From positions 1-64,000 of the forward strand of contig WBMZ01008930.1 of NCBI GenBank assembly GCA_013400975.1: DNA of 64,000 bases, in the 5' to 3' direction. Source of the stretch: Atrichornis clamosus (taxonomy: Eukaryota > Chordata > Aves > Passeriformes > Menuridae). Both the position numbers and the translations under genes were made by a program. Below are positions 26,101-35,510 of this stretch, one piece after another (position 1 is the first letter of the stretch; each line of letters begins with the position of its first letter). Below the pieces are notes generated by a model. It searched no databases and was not told the DNA's origin. It was given only the letters and a program-made list of their open reading frames with translations.

Positions 26101-29006
26101 ACCACAGAGCATCTGATAAAGGGAAGGATAACTTCTTTCCCAACATAGAATTTCTATTCTATTTCATATCTGGTTTAAGTGTTTTCTAAATTATTTTACG
26201 TTTAAATTAAAATTAAAACAGATGCAACTTCTTCAGCCAAAAATCTGAGATATTACTGTAATGCAAGCAAGAGCATTAAAATCAGGTGAAAGTAATTTTC
26301 TTGCTAAGCTATAAACATGTCACCAATGATACTTACACAGGTCTGCTCTGTGGAGATTTCTCATGCTTATAATTTTTACAGTAAGCCAGCGCAACTGAGG
26401 CACTTCTGGCTGCAAAACAATGAGAAAAATACCTCAATTATTAGCAAAAAACTCAGATATAAATAACATAGGTCATCTTATCACAAAAGCCATTCTCCCA
26501 TTAATGCAGTGAATATGCTTTCATTTTAACTATTTGAGATACTTTCTAAGAAGAAATATTTTCTTGTGACTTTATATCGTATAATGTCAGATTCCAGTTA
26601 TGTTTAAGGTTCTGTTTTCTAAAGATTTAGGCTTTGCAGGTTAAGTTTTCATGCAAAGAGTGGGAAGAAATATTTTCAACAAAAAGATCATTAAATAATT
26701 GCCCGTGTAACATCCAGCTACCTGTAAACTACAGGGCTTTCTGCTTAAATTTCAGGCTGAGTGCAATAGATGACAGCAAAGCACTGCCCGGTGTGCCAGC
26801 ATGGGGACCATGGGACACCCTCCTTCCTCCAGCAGGGACTGCTGTCCACCGAACACGTAACATTCCTGCGGGACAGGACAACACACCCTCGGTTTTGTAG
26901 TGTCCAGGTCAAGATACTCCTGCTGCTGGCCAGTCGGCCGTGAGATATGTAACTCCATAACGCTCTTCACCATAACAAAATACCTGACCCTTAAAAAGGA
27001 AATAAATGGCTAGGAGAGGGCAAGAACTGGTCCAGAAGGGAACAGCCCAGTACAGGATTCCAGAGCTCTCCAGTTACACCAGCGCAACAAAGGCTAAAAT
27101 CAGAGGCTGCTTCAATTCCACACATGGGTCCAGCTTCTATAAGGCAGCTCTGGCACTGGAGTGCCAATTTGACACAAGACTGAAGAAACCATATTATTTT
27201 CTCTTTTTTGGCTCTGTGTGATATTGAATAAAGATAACCTGTCATTCATAGCTAGGGTCTACATTAATCAAAATGAAACCACGTTAACACAGCAAGCAGA
27301 ATTGATGTATGTATATAAACCAGGGTTTGTTAGAAAACCAGAATTCAAGAAAGCAGGAATCACCAAAGATCTAACCAATGCAAGAAAATGGAAAGCTGCA
27401 AACACAAAGCCAAATTGCCAGTGTGTTAGATTATGCCATTAAACACAAATAAGCAAGTAAAGCTATAATTGTATGTGAATGCACACCAAAAAAAAAGGTG
27501 CAAAAAGAAAAGCACAAAGAGGTGATTCAGAATGCCCTAGCTTAATCAAGACAAACCTAGGCTGACCTGATTGACGTACCGAGAAGAAGCACTGAGGTAT
27601 AGCAATATTGACATCCCATAGTGTAGGGTTCTGCAGGGGAGACACTCAAAGACTCCACAACTCTCTCAATTTTTTGTGTTTTCCCTCCACTCCCTATCAC
27701 AGCTACACACAACCCTATACTTGGTTACAGAAAAAACAAGACAGTTTGATGAACATCAAAAGTAAAATACTACATGCAGAAGCAGTAGCTCCATTAATTA
27801 AAGTGAAATCTCCAAAGGATCATGATTTCTGAGAAACTGCCTCCTTAGGACCTCCTTGTGTACCTCTTACTTTGGTACACCACTGTCCTGACAGAAGCTG
27901 ATTAACCATCTAGAAAGCAGTAAGTCACCAGACCAAATGCTATTTACAGCCTACTGGAAAGATTCTCAACTCAATACTTTTCTCTCAGAAAGTATCATTT
28001 GAACAAAACCAGAAGGTCTGAAAGAAACCCATCAACCTAAGCAAAACTTTTGGCAGCAGTGTTTCTGGAGATAGAGAATGAGAGAAGTATATGATCCAGT
28101 TGCAGAAAGCTCAATATTTCCCAAATATATAGGATTAATTTTTTATCCTCAGCTTTAGTACCATCCATATCCATGAGTTTGACAAAACTTATTCATGAGA
28201 TGGCTTAAGTACTAAGCAGATATGCAGACACAAACGCAGTCATTCCATAGTGCCAGCAGTTAGTGAATTCACTGCTCTCCCAGATCTAGCAAAGAGTGAG
28301 CCTCATACTTTTGCACTGAATACAGCAAGGGAGCAGATTGAGAAAACTCAGGGGAGAAAAATTATATCATACTATTTTTATTTTTTGATTGAGTTATTTA
28401 ATAACTTTTCAGCCAGTCACTACTCATAAAACTGAATAATTTGTAACATATCCATTATGTACCATAATCAGTACTTTCCAAAACCAGGTAATCTTCCTAA
28501 AAATAAGTGTTCAGAAAAGTGACAGACACTGGAATAAGCCATTTTATCCACTGATCTACCTCCATAAAGTAAAGGAAAAACAATTTAAGGACTAAGCCTT
28601 GGGTGTTATGAGATATGACTACCATCATATAATGATACCACAGTAAAATCCAGCTCTCCCAGTTCCTTGCCTAGCATTTAAACCACAAGTTCATCATCTT
28701 CCCAACCTGTAAGTCCTAGTGAATTCCTTGCACTCTAGAGAGCACACTCACAGAAGAAGCAAATATTCCCTTAACTAACTGTAAATAAATATCACCTCTC
28801 ACAGTAACACTTAAGCTTAGGGAGAGATGGGAAAGGCTGTTTGAAGACTGTGGGTAACACAGCCATCCTTTATACCCTGCAGCCCTCTCCCTGCAATCCA
28901 GAAGCTGCCTTCTGTACCATACCTTATCTTCAACGCTGTATATTCTTTCATGATTCCTCCTCCTGATTCCAATCTTCCTGTGCGGGTTTGCTCGGATGAA
29001 CTGATC
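7864..29006 (-). CDS. PLA2G4E: cytosolic phospholipase A2 epsilon-like (C2 + cPLA2 catalytic domain), 20 exons seen, 5' partial
   Basis: Joining the 20 exons listed separately gives about 834 residues plus stop, with every splice phase matching; human PLA2G4E is of similar size. The first about 135 residues after the N-terminal exon form a C2 domain with the calcium loops [20 protein letters not shown] and [11 protein letters not shown] linker (KGSYEETQ) follows, then the catalytic domain: [10 protein letters not shown], arginine loop TTAGGVRSM, nucleophile motif SGLSATTW, aspartate motif LIDTAFFI. The C-terminus ends in a basic stretch, [10 protein letters not shown], like the polybasic tail that targets mammalian PLA2G4E to phosphoinositide-bearing endosomes. 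Mammalian PLA2G4E moves an acyl chain from phosphatidylcholine to the amine of phosphatidylethanolamine in a calcium-dependent way. E is favoured over D by [22 protein letters not shown] and YNILNN near the end, but the linker also resembles PLA2G4D. The initiating ATG was not found. Introns without their own entry hold nothing I can support. Confidence 0.87.
9232..9412 (-). CDS. PLA2G4E: PLA2G4E-like coding exon
   Basis: The 181-base exon starts in phase 0 after AACCAG and ends before GTAAGT. It encodes [26 protein letters not shown] and [20 protein letters not shown]. The last segment is the conserved hydrophobic core strand that is [14 protein letters not shown] in the PLA2G4F exon at 43064. 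Confidence 0.93.
10184..10202 (+). repeat. (GA)n microsatellite in an intron
   Basis: About nine perfect AG units lie roughly 65 bases past the 3' edge of the intron side of the exon at 10268-10434, in the intron towards 9412. It is a simple repeat, probably length-polymorphic. Confidence 0.85.
10268..10434 (-). CDS. PLA2G4E: PLA2G4E-like exon with the catalytic aspartate
   Basis: This 167-base exon encodes [32 protein letters not shown] and [17 protein letters not shown]. The Asp of LIDTAFF aligns with the Asp of LVDGGFS in PLA2G4F, the second member of the Ser-Asp dyad. The intron donor is GTGATG, weaker than consensus. Length and phase equal the PLA2G4F exon at 44301. Confidence 0.93.
10966..11157 (-). 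CDS. PLA2G4E: PLA2G4E-like coding exon
   Basis: After the acceptor CCTACAG the exon reads [32 protein letters not shown] and [17 protein letters not shown], ending CMWKG across the junction. The segment [10 protein letters not shown] is typical of the family. It is 192 bases long, three fewer than its PLA2G4F counterpart. Confidence 0.93.
11620..11727 (-). CDS. PLA2G4E: PLA2G4E-like coding exon
   Basis: The 108-base exon encodes [15 protein letters not shown], then [14 protein letters not shown] and TEHDI. The pattern W-S-x-I-F-S and F-x-H-R-W-T-R is diagnostic of the E/D branch. A run of about 20 T bases lies just 5' of the acceptor on the sense strand, and the donor is the less common GTTAGT. 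Confidence 0.92.
11739..11758 (+). repeat. poly(A) run (poly(T) on the gene strand) inside the splice-acceptor tract
   Basis: About 20 A bases on the plus strand make a pure T run ending 11 bases before the exon at 11620-11727. It acts as, or lengthens, the polypyrimidine tract of that acceptor. Confidence 0.75.
12168..12305 (-). CDS. PLA2G4E: PLA2G4E-like coding exon
   Basis: This 138-base exon begins by completing a Glu codon and reads [18 protein letters not shown], then [14 protein letters not shown] and [11 protein letters not shown]. The motifs EFTPYEVG and SEFFMG are nearly invariant in this cPLA2 branch. The same length and phase are seen at 46470. Confidence 0.95.
13298..13412 (-). 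CDS. PLA2G4E: PLA2G4E-like coding exon
   Basis: The 115-base exon starts in phase 0 after AAACAG and encodes [16 protein letters not shown], then [15 protein letters not shown] and STLDFK. KLSDQ and NP(L/Y)PIY are family signatures. It has the same length and phase as the PLA2G4F exon at 47795. Confidence 0.95.
14050..14090 (+). repeat. GA-rich imperfect simple repeat
   Basis: A purine-rich AAGAGAGAGAGAGGGACAGAG tract lies in the intron directly after the donor of the exon at 14092-14314, so the nascent transcript carries a pyrimidine-rich tract there. Confidence 0.7.
14092..14314 (-). CDS. PLA2G4E: PLA2G4E-like coding exon
   Basis: The 223-base exon completes the Trp codon of the nucleophile-elbow segment and reads [18 protein letters not shown], then [15 protein letters not shown] and [15 protein letters not shown], ending MLHHQ. 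It matches the exon at 48459 in length and phase. LY-D-x-W-S and FTDLWG are conserved family motifs. Confidence 0.95.
15323..15459 (-). CDS. PLA2G4E: PLA2G4E-like exon with oxyanion loop and nucleophile serine
   Basis: The 137-base exon reads [16 protein letters not shown], then [15 protein letters not shown] and [12 protein letters not shown]. The Ser of GLSAT aligns with the nucleophile (Ser228 in cPLA2-alpha) and the Arg of GGVR with the essential arginine (Arg200). Two glycines expected in the family (GGGxR and GxSG) are Ala here. The frame is open and the splice sites are normal, so this does not look like decay. Confidence 0.95.
15460..16882 (-). other. intron of the PLA2G4E-like gene (1.4 kb)
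   Basis: I see no repeat, RNA gene or coding exon in this intron. Open frames such as the one around 16259-16576 lack family similarity and splice context. Confidence 0.6.
16883..17018 (-). CDS. PLA2G4E: PLA2G4E-like coding exon, start of the catalytic domain
   Basis: The 136-base exon encodes [18 protein letters not shown], then [15 protein letters not shown] and [17 protein letters not shown] and the basic RKKVV helix mark the start of the cPLA2 catalytic domain. [11 protein letters not shown] across the junction is characteristic of the D/E branch. Confidence 0.95.
17019..18205 (-). other. intron of the PLA2G4E-like gene (1.2 kb)
   Basis: AT-rich intron with a poly(T) run near 17607-17620 and a short internal repeat of AAAAGCTTT units near 18015-18035. 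I see nothing else in it. Confidence 0.6.
18206..18243 (-). CDS. PLA2G4E: PLA2G4E-like 38-base microexon
   Basis: GGGGAATCTTATGAGG after TTATCAG encodes [13 protein letters not shown] and ends in phase 2 before GTAAAT. GESYE resembles the same position of mammalian PLA2G4E. It has exactly the length and phase of the PLA2G4F exon at 51682. Confidence 0.88.
18595..18687 (-). CDS. PLA2G4E: PLA2G4E-like coding exon in the C2-catalytic linker
   Basis: The 93-base exon, phase 0 at both ends, encodes [18 protein letters not shown], then [13 protein letters not shown]. The pattern PL-x-VPL-x(4)-G-K-x-V-T resembles the linker of mammalian PLA2G4D. Acceptor AATTCAG and donor GTGAGT are good. Confidence 0.88.
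18828..18994 (-). CDS. PLA2G4E: PLA2G4E-like coding exon with the KGSYE motif
   Basis: The 167-base exon reads [18 protein letters not shown], then [17 protein letters not shown] and ends FFCC before [14 protein letters not shown] and RFHY are shared with mammalian PLA2G4D and, more loosely, PLA2G4E. The 3' end was placed at the donor that leaves phase 0, which the next exon needs. Confidence 0.87.
18995..20233 (-). other. intron of the PLA2G4E-like gene (1.2 kb)
   Basis: I see no exon, repeat or RNA gene here. The block 19110-19320 is slightly richer in GC, but no reading frame in it has splice sites or family similarity. Confidence 0.55.
20234..20297 (-). CDS. PLA2G4E: PLA2G4E-like coding exon
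   Basis: The 64-base exon reads [16 protein letters not shown], then QSSYT. VSCLEVH resembles the segment directly after the C2 domain in mammalian PLA2G4E and PLA2G4D. Acceptor CTTCCAG and donor GTGAGG fit the phases of both neighbours. Confidence 0.88.
20613..20655 (-). CDS. PLA2G4E: PLA2G4E-like 43-base exon, end of C2 domain
   Basis: The exon completes an Ile codon and encodes [20 protein letters not shown] closes the C2 domain in both genes of the window. Size and phase are the same as the PLA2G4F exon at 55775. Confidence 0.92.
21077..21117 (-). CDS. PLA2G4E: PLA2G4E-like 41-base exon, C2 domain
   Basis: AATCAGGAAGAACTAGAAG encodes [13 protein letters not shown], the last strand of the C2 sandwich. 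It matches [13 protein letters not shown] of PLA2G4F at 56411 in length, phase and sequence. The donor is GTAAGT. Confidence 0.93.
22451..22586. repeat. diverged tandem duplication, two 68-base units
   Basis: Unit 1 starts CACACAAATTATATTTC at 22451 and unit 2 starts CACACAGATTATATTTC at 22519. Both continue through GTGGG(T/C)GAAAA and CCCAGAGCA(T/G)AGCA. The units differ at roughly a fifth of positions, so the duplication is old. No family is recognised. Confidence 0.8.
23207..23503 (-). mobile_element. CR1 LINE 3' fragment
   Basis: Read on the minus strand this is the end of CR1: the last ORF2 codons ([16 protein letters not shown]), then the 3' region with the complement of GGTTGGAAAAGACCTTTGAGA and a tail of TTCTGTGATTCTGTGG type. 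It is 5'-truncated, as usual for CR1, and lies in an intron, so it is non-functional. Confidence 0.92.
24452..24583 (-). CDS. PLA2G4E: PLA2G4E-like coding exon, C2 calcium loop 3
   Basis: The 132-base exon, phase 0 at both ends, reads [18 protein letters not shown], then [14 protein letters not shown] and [18 protein letters not shown] carries the acidic residues of the third calcium-binding loop. The corresponding PLA2G4F exon at 57889 is three bases shorter. Confidence 0.95.
25399..25535 (-). CDS. PLA2G4E: PLA2G4E-like coding exon, C2 domain
   Basis: The 137-base exon encodes [16 protein letters not shown], then [17 protein letters not shown] and IQSEVK. SQTDCYV holds a calcium-loop Asp, and NPVWNE is the classic C2 core. 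Acceptor AACACAG is good; the donor GTGGGA is weak but is the only one that keeps the phase needed by the next exon. Confidence 0.94.
26337..26409 (-). CDS. PLA2G4E: PLA2G4E-like 73-base exon, start of C2 domain
   Basis: After TTTTGCAG the exon encodes [18 protein letters not shown], then LHRADL, with donor GTAAGT. LTVKII-x-M-x-N-L is the first C2 strand of the E branch. It begins in phase 0, so an upstream coding exon must end in phase 0. Confidence 0.94.
26410..28922 (-). other. intron between the first two supported PLA2G4E-like exons (2.5 kb)
   Basis: No repeat family, RNA gene or further exon is supported. An alternative N-terminal exon could hide here, but no frame has both an ATG and a good phase-0 donor that I could recognise. 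Confidence 0.5.
28923..29006 (-). CDS. PLA2G4E: probable N-terminal exon of the PLA2G4E-like gene
   Basis: A pyrimidine-rich tract and CCCCAG precede GATCAGTTCATCCGAGC, and AAG|GTATGG follows. The 84 bases are open, phase 0 at both ends, and encode [18 protein letters not shown], then [10 protein letters not shown], a very basic segment. It joins in phase to the first C2 exon. I cannot match it to a known N-terminus, and a further exon with the ATG must lie upstream. Confidence 0.5.
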
Positions 29007-29520
29007 CTGGGGACAAAGAGCCAAAAGAGGGACTAGTGATGAAATCCAGCAGTCAGTAATTTTCAGTTTCCACTCAGATTCACCATGGCAGTGTCAGTAC
29101 TATTTCTCCTCTTCATGATGGGATACATCCGTCTCACCAAGAGCACCCACCTGCTGCTTTTACTAACAAATCTTCCTACCGTAGACACTCTTGACGTTTA
29201 AGGATCAGCACTCCCCAAGCATTTGTTTTTGATGAATCTCAACCAAAAATGATGAACAGATTTTCCTGCCTCACCACTGATTTTTTCTTACCAAAGGTGA
29301 GTAGGCTGAAGATCCCATCAGTATCTTTGTTTCATAAAAGGCAACACTATAACGCCCCAGTCTGTGTGTCTCCCAGCTGGTAGGTGCTCCTGGACCATGG
29401 TATTTTCCAGCCAACTCTGGCCAGGAAGAAGAGCTGTATAGATTGACTCATGGCTGCACCTCCCACTGATTTCAAAAGCACAAATGATGCACTTGTTCTG
29501 TGCCACATAAAGACTTGCCT

Positions 29521-29565
29521 TCTCTTTTTTTTCTTCTTTTTTTCTTTTTTTTTTTCTTTTTTTAA
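29521..29565 (+). repeat. T-rich pyrimidine tract
   Basis: Runs of T are broken only by single C bases. No retroelement body is recognisable on either side, so it is called low complexity. Confidence 0.75.
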
Positions 29566-30583
29566 CATCACAACAACATAGGGGGGAAAAGGAGATGGGG
29601 CAAACATTTTATCATAGGCTAATCCCAAAATAAAGTAATTATCCAGCACCATGAAGTCTAAATAACCACACACAGAGGGATGTCCTGGTGCAGTTCCAGC
29701 CCCCACCAGCTTCTCCAGTCAGATCAAGACTGCAAGGATTTTCACCAAATTCACTACAAATTACAGCCACAACGTGGAGGCTGGCTCTCACAAGCAGTGG
29801 CAAATATTTAAAGAAAACAACTTGTAATTTTCCTTATCTCTTTTCTTCTGTTACATACAGGATGTTAAGGGGTCAGCAGAGCCAGCGGGAGTTTTTGTTA
29901 TTGAAATGGTTTTCAGTCAAAGTGTAGCTTTCAATTAAATGATGTTAGAAACTCATAAGCTTTAACAAAAATAACTACATACATTTTTTTTTCCCAAAGT
30001 CTTTAGACATCCCTGTTAAAACGGTTAAGCCTGATTTCTTTTAATTTTAGAAAAATTTCCCATTATTTTTCAATAATGGCACACACTACATAAAAACAAA
30101 GGACCGAATATTATTACTAAAATACAAAAATAGCAGAGAAGCCAGCTCTTGCATTTAGCATTACTAAAATAACTAAAAGCGAGTGTTATTCAATAGTGAG
30201 AAGTTGTGGTTGAAATAAGTTCTTTAAACATCTCTATTTTTTAGAATACCCAAATTTCTAAGACTGAAAATCCTTTTCAAAAGCAGCAGGACTTCTTATG
30301 AAAAAATAAAAATCTGATTTTTCATTTCTAATGGAAGTATTTGAGTATTCAAACTGTCCTGCAGAGGAGAACTACCTTAGAGGAAGTTTCAAATTATTAT
30401 TATAATTAATCTGGTCTTTCATAGACTCAGGCATTGAATACGTGAATGTTTTTACTTTAGATTCTACTGCCATTTATGCAAAAAAAGCTTGATGAGTTCC
30501 CACCCAAAGGGGTTTTTTTGGTTTGTTTTTTTTTTATTTTATGGAACTGTCTTATTACAATAGAAAACTATTTCACTTTGCCT

Positions 30584-30623
30584 AGATGATGATGAAGATG
30601 ATAATAATAACAATAATAATTAA
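30584..30623 (+). repeat. (GAT)n/(AAT)n triplet repeat
   Basis: GATGATGATGAAGATG passes into ATAATAATAACAATAATAAT. It is an imperfect trinucleotide microsatellite in intergenic DNA. Confidence 0.8.
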
Positions 30624-32938
30624 AAAAGTGGTTTTGAAGCAACACATACTAATTTGAAACAAGAGGTTCAGCTCATGGGGTTACAGGAGGCTGAACACAA
30701 CAGTCATTACATCATTTAACTTCAGCTCTGAAGTCACTTTTATGTCTCAGTTTGATGACAGTGGATCCTCCTCAGCTCTTGAGGTACAAAAGTTAGCTAT
30801 CCAGTTAGATAATATGCCATGCTACCCACTTCATTTGCACCCTTTCCACAATGTCTACATTTGGACCTTTTGTGGATATCATACATTAAATTAAGAAATA
30901 TTAACTGCTGAAGCCACCACGTCTGTACACTGTGCATGCTTATTCTGCACAAAATGAGCAAAAAGAATCCAGCTAAACAGCTCTCCCACCCACAAGCAGA
31001 TGTAGCCCAGCAACAATAGTAAATGACCTGATAACTTGATCCTGTGCATCACCAACCCTGGTGCAGGTGAGTCACCATTAGGAAGGTACGGGCCAGAAGA
31101 CAAGGCAGTATTTCACACACACCATCGTGACAACAGAAGCAGCCCTCAGCAGTACTGACTGTATGGTGATACCAGGTCTGGAGTCACACAGATGACTGAA
31201 CTGGGCCACATAACTTGCAGCAGGGTGCCCAGGGTGACAGAAGAGCAGAGCACTTGCAGCAGAACCAGCACAGGCACTGCAGCCTCTTGAGGGGCAGCTG
31301 AGAGAGCTGGAGATGCTCATTTGTCACCAAGATCCCAGATCAGTGCTGACACAGGCTCAGAATCACTTTCACAGAAAATTGAGACTGATAGTCAGTGACT
31401 TCTCCAAATTCTCACAGAGTTTCCACAGCTATTTGACATTGAATATTTAACATCTAATATGAGGCAAAGGGGCAAAAGCCTTTAGAATCTGGCTCACAAG
31501 CCTCACAATACTGCTAACTTCTGAGAGAAAGGTGCTGTGATAAAGAGACAGAGACCTCTTGATCTGAGCTCTGATACACCAATGAAGTCACAGGGTCCAA
31601 CTTAATTTCTAAAAATACCAGTGATTTTGTTCTTCATAACCTCCTAAACAAAAGCTGTTGGGTAGCTTCTCTAAATATCAGACTTCATTTACATGACTCT
31701 AATAAGCCATCCCAAAACTTAATAACAGATAATCCTTTTTTGACCTAGATTCTGACAGTCTGAGGTGACAGCAATTGAAATCCATAAGACATTGTCTTCA
31801 TGCAATTTGCAGTATAAAGCATTTAGGCAAAATGACGAACAAGAGGCACTAAGCTGCATTTCCTGCTTTGATAATACAGAAAATTGCATAGGAAGCATCT
31901 TCCTTATGGTACAATAACAAATAAACTGTTTGACTTAATATTGTCTGCTGCACAGAAGTTGCACAATTGTACTCATATCCTGTTAAGGTTTTGTTCTAAC
32001 ACATGATTCAGTATGACCAGAAAAAAAAAAAATTTCATATTCACATTGCAAATTTAGGCCTTATTAACTAAGCAGCTGCATCAATTTTCTCAGATTATTT
32101 TGTAAGTACATCAACACAAGCTGAGGTGAGTTGACACAAGTGACAATGACAAAAAGCACAAGCTGTCGTGTGTTACTGCTGAGGAGACAACTCCCAAGGA
32201 CTGAATTACTCGAGAGCACCTTCTTATCAAACATCACTACTGGGGTGACCCCGATCACCGCTAAGGGAATGTCTAGTCACAGCACCCAGAATCCACTTTC
32301 ATCTTCAGCTCAGACCAGAAGATATCACTGCTTTATCACTGACTCATAGGAGACAGGGTGGTCCCACATTAGAGACTCTAAAGTTGGATCTACACCACCA
32401 GCCAAGCTTGTGATTATATGCATGGATTAACAGCTTCCAGGCAATGGAATTTATCATGCTCCTGAAGCAAAGGAAGAAAAGACCTCAAGACATCTTCAGT
32501 GGTTTTTTTTTATCGGCAATCACTCTTACTATTTTTTTTTAATTACAGCTGTGGGCTTCTCCTACAAAGATATGGGAAGACCGAGCTAAGTATTGAGTAT
32601 GAGTTTGTAGTTGCAACTGAGTCACCATCCCTAGTTAATGCCAAGAAAGAGGTTAAAATATTCTCTGGTAGTGCCAAGGGGTGAACAGCTCTTTGGAAGG
32701 GCCAAATCTCTCCACTGATTATGGTTGTCATCCTAGACCACTCTGACTCTTCAGATATTTACCTACATTAGAAGCTTGATTCCTACCCTCAATTTTCTTT
32801 TTCTTTTTTCGGAAAGCACTTGTACATAGAGCAGCAAAGGAAGGCAGCTAGTATTATATGGAGTGTTTTAAAATGCCCATTAACAATGTCCTAACTTTTC
32901 ATACATTTTATCTGCACTCTTATTTATGCATGATTGTC

Positions 32939-33544
32939 AGTGTGTCCTGGTGGCCAAGAAGGCCAGTGGCAACCTGGCTTGTATCAGAAATAGTGTGGCC
33001 AGCAGGACCAGTGCAGTGGTTGTCTCCTTGTACTTGGTACTGGTGAGGCCAAACCTTGAGTTTTGGGCCCCTCACTGCAAGGACATGGAGGTGCTGGAGC
33101 AGGTCCAGAGAAGGGCAGTGGAGCTGGTGGAGGCTCTGGAGCACAAGCCTGGTGAGGAGTAGCTGAGGGAGCTGGGGGTGTTTAGCCTGGAGGCTCAGGA
33201 GGGATCTTACTGCTCTCTACAACTCCCTGAAAGGAAGTTGTAGCCAGGTGGGGGTTGGCCTCTTCTCCCAGGTAACACACAATAGAACAAGAAGAAATGG
33301 CCTCAAATTGCTTCAGGGAAGGTTTAGTTTGGATATTAGGAAAAAAAATTCACTGAAATTGTTGTCAAGCACTGGAACAGGCTGCCAGGGAGGTGGCTGA
33401 GTCACCATCCCTGAAGGTATTTAAAAGGCCTTTAGATGTGGCGCTTCGGTACATGATTCAGTGGTGGACTTGGAAATGTTATGTTAATGGTTGGACTACA
33501 TGATCTTAAAGGTCTTTTCCAGCCTAAATAATTCTATGATTCTA
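32939..33544 (+). mobile_element. CR1 LINE fragment (3' part of ORF2 plus 3' tail)
   Basis: The plus-strand frame reads [18 protein letters not shown], then [13 protein letters not shown] and [16 protein letters not shown], the region after the reverse transcriptase core of CR1. Later come FRLDIRKN-like and HWNRLP-like remnants. It ends in the tail TAATTCTATGATTCTA. It is 5'-truncated with frame breaks and is not active. Confidence 0.95.
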
Positions 33545-34925
33545 CATGGTCTTTAGCCAGCTAACCTTGCAAGAAAGGCTTTGAATCTAATAACAGCGCT
33601 CAAGCAGACTTGATATTTGAACTCAGCCACAATTGGTCATTGTCTCAAGCAGAAGGAATTAGGACTTGGAACATTTAGACCTTCTGCTTTAGGTCAGAGT
33701 GAAGAAAATACATCACTCAGGAAGATTCAAGACTTACAGTGCTGATTTCAGTTATTGGTACATTTCTTCCACTGAAAAGCCTTGCAAAAAGCCTGGAGTA
33801 CCTGTTCTGTTATTCTGGATATTGTTCTTATAAGAAGAAGTTTATCAAAATAATCCTTACAGTGCACCATATTCATCTCTTTAGACAAAGAGCAGCTTCT
33901 AGTGAGGGGTACCACTCCTTATGCCCACACCTGCAGAACTGTGCTCTTCTTCTACAAAAGGGAGAAGAAAACATTCCTGTTAGCAAACTTTCAGATGTCA
34001 AAGTGGTTGCATAACTGGCATCAATCTTGACAGCACCTCTGCTTGTTACTGTTACAGGCAGTACTTTATAAGACAGATGCTTAGTGGAAAGATATTTTTA
34101 AAACAATAACCTCACAAGTTGTGCTCAGAGAGCCATCAAAAGGACAAGATTCTCATGCTTATCTCCTTCAGTAGAGGGTGATGGTTGTTAATGAAGTATA
34201 CAGCATCAGCAAGACAAAGTTGTCTTCTGTTGGTATCAGTTGATCAGGGAGCAAGTACAGCAGGAAAGCAGACACAGAGTATTAAGAAGGTTGGTTTGTA
34301 CCTATCTTCTTTGTGCAAGGCAATTGAGAGATTTCAGCCCTCAAGATAGGTGTTCATGGCTCCTGATGTCTCCATCACAGTCCCTTTACCCCATCCTAAA
34401 ATAATTCCTTAGAATAAGAAAGAGGTTTTGATTAGACCAATTTAAATTCTAGGACAGTGGAACAGGTGCCATAAAAGGGAGACTTACAGAAAAATTCACT
34501 TAGCCAGATGAACTCTAGTAGTCCTGTAATTCTCCCTTGCAAAAACAGCAAAAGCCATGGAGAATTTCCAAAATACCACAGTTTTTCCCAGGATTACACT
34601 AAGAAATTATAAGCATTTAGTATATTCATAAATTCCTATGGGATCATAACAGATAATGACATTTTACCTTTTCTATGTAATTTGTAGAGTGATACATTAG
34701 ACTTATGAACTCATCCAATTACAAAAGTGTCTGTTTTCTTCATTTGTTAAAGGATTATCACACTTCAGCCCCAGATTAACCAGAGTTTATTTAATGAAGT
34801 CACAGCGTAACATCTCACTAATTTATTTTTTTCTCTTAAATAATTCTTGGGAGATGCAAACCTCTATCTCTTTGACCCTGAAATACCTCAGCTTTACAGA
34901 ACTGAAGAAGACCGCAGACTGTTTG

Positions 34926-35120
34926 TCATAGGAGGAGCATCTGGATTAGATGCCCTGGACAAGCAGGCCTCCAAACAGAAAGCAGCATCTCCAGGGTGGT
35001 GTCGAGGGTGAAGCTCAGGTGCAGGTACCCAGGTATAGAACTCTCCGACAGGGTGCCACTGCCACCTGAGGGCTGGCTGTAGGAAGAGAAGGAGCACACA
35101 GAAACAACAGGGATTTCCAT
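34926..35120 (-). other. GC-richer open block, possible unrecognised exon
   Basis: On the minus strand an ATG opens 64 codons through MEIPVVSVCSFSSYSQ, then GTLSESSIPGYLHLSF and TLDTTLEMLLSVWRP. A good acceptor (CTTCTCTTCCTACAG) sits inside the block. No consensus donor leaves a matching phase, and no family is recognised. It could be an upstream PLA2G4E exon, an exon of a non-coding RNA, or nothing. Confidence 0.2.
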
Positions 35121-35450
35121 GGGCTTCAGAGATCCTACTGGATTGCTTAAAGAATTAATGAAGTAATTTCATCATCATTGGGCTGGAAAAAAATTGATAA
35201 TCGATGGATTCACGGGTATTTCAGAATGGTGCAAAAACCTACTGTGTTCTCCTTGGGTGTGGGTCACTATCAGTGAGGCGGACATTAAAAAAATCTCAAT
35301 TGTCTATCCAGCTATCTATTTTTACAGGACTTCTAAGGATTTTTCCATGATAAGTCAAATTCTGTTGGGATTACCCACAGGTTAAAAAAATATCACAGTA
35401 AGATACACATGCATAGGGAATAATATCTCTTAAGTCTTGATGCCTTAAAG

Positions 35451-35510
35451 AAAACCCAAACAAACAAACAAAAAAAACCACACAGGAAAAAAAAAGGGAG
35501 AGAAAAAAAT
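35451..35510 (+). repeat. A-rich (CAAA)n-like low-complexity tract
   Basis: AAACCCAAACAAACAAACAA is followed by more A-rich sequence. No associated transposon body is recognised. Confidence 0.7.

Noticed and set aside
29521..29600. Frame coding a Lys/Glu-rich protein (KKEKKKEKKKKKK) on the minus strand
   Set aside because: It is the translation of a T-rich low-complexity tract and not a conserved coding sequence.
31281..31312. About 30 bases similar to an internal CR1 segment (GGGGCAGCTGAGAGAGCTGG)
   Set aside because: It is too short, and the flanks do not continue the CR1 sequence.
31078..31320. ATG-led 80-codon minus-strand frame, considered as a first exon of the PLA2G4E-like gene
   Set aside because: No donor in phase 0 of acceptable quality was found, and the composition (Ser/Cys/Ala-rich) does not resemble a cPLA2 N-terminus.
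32920..33162. Open frames on both strands resembling a conserved protein
   Set aside because: The plus-strand frame is the decayed end of CR1 ORF2, and the opposite one is its shadow.
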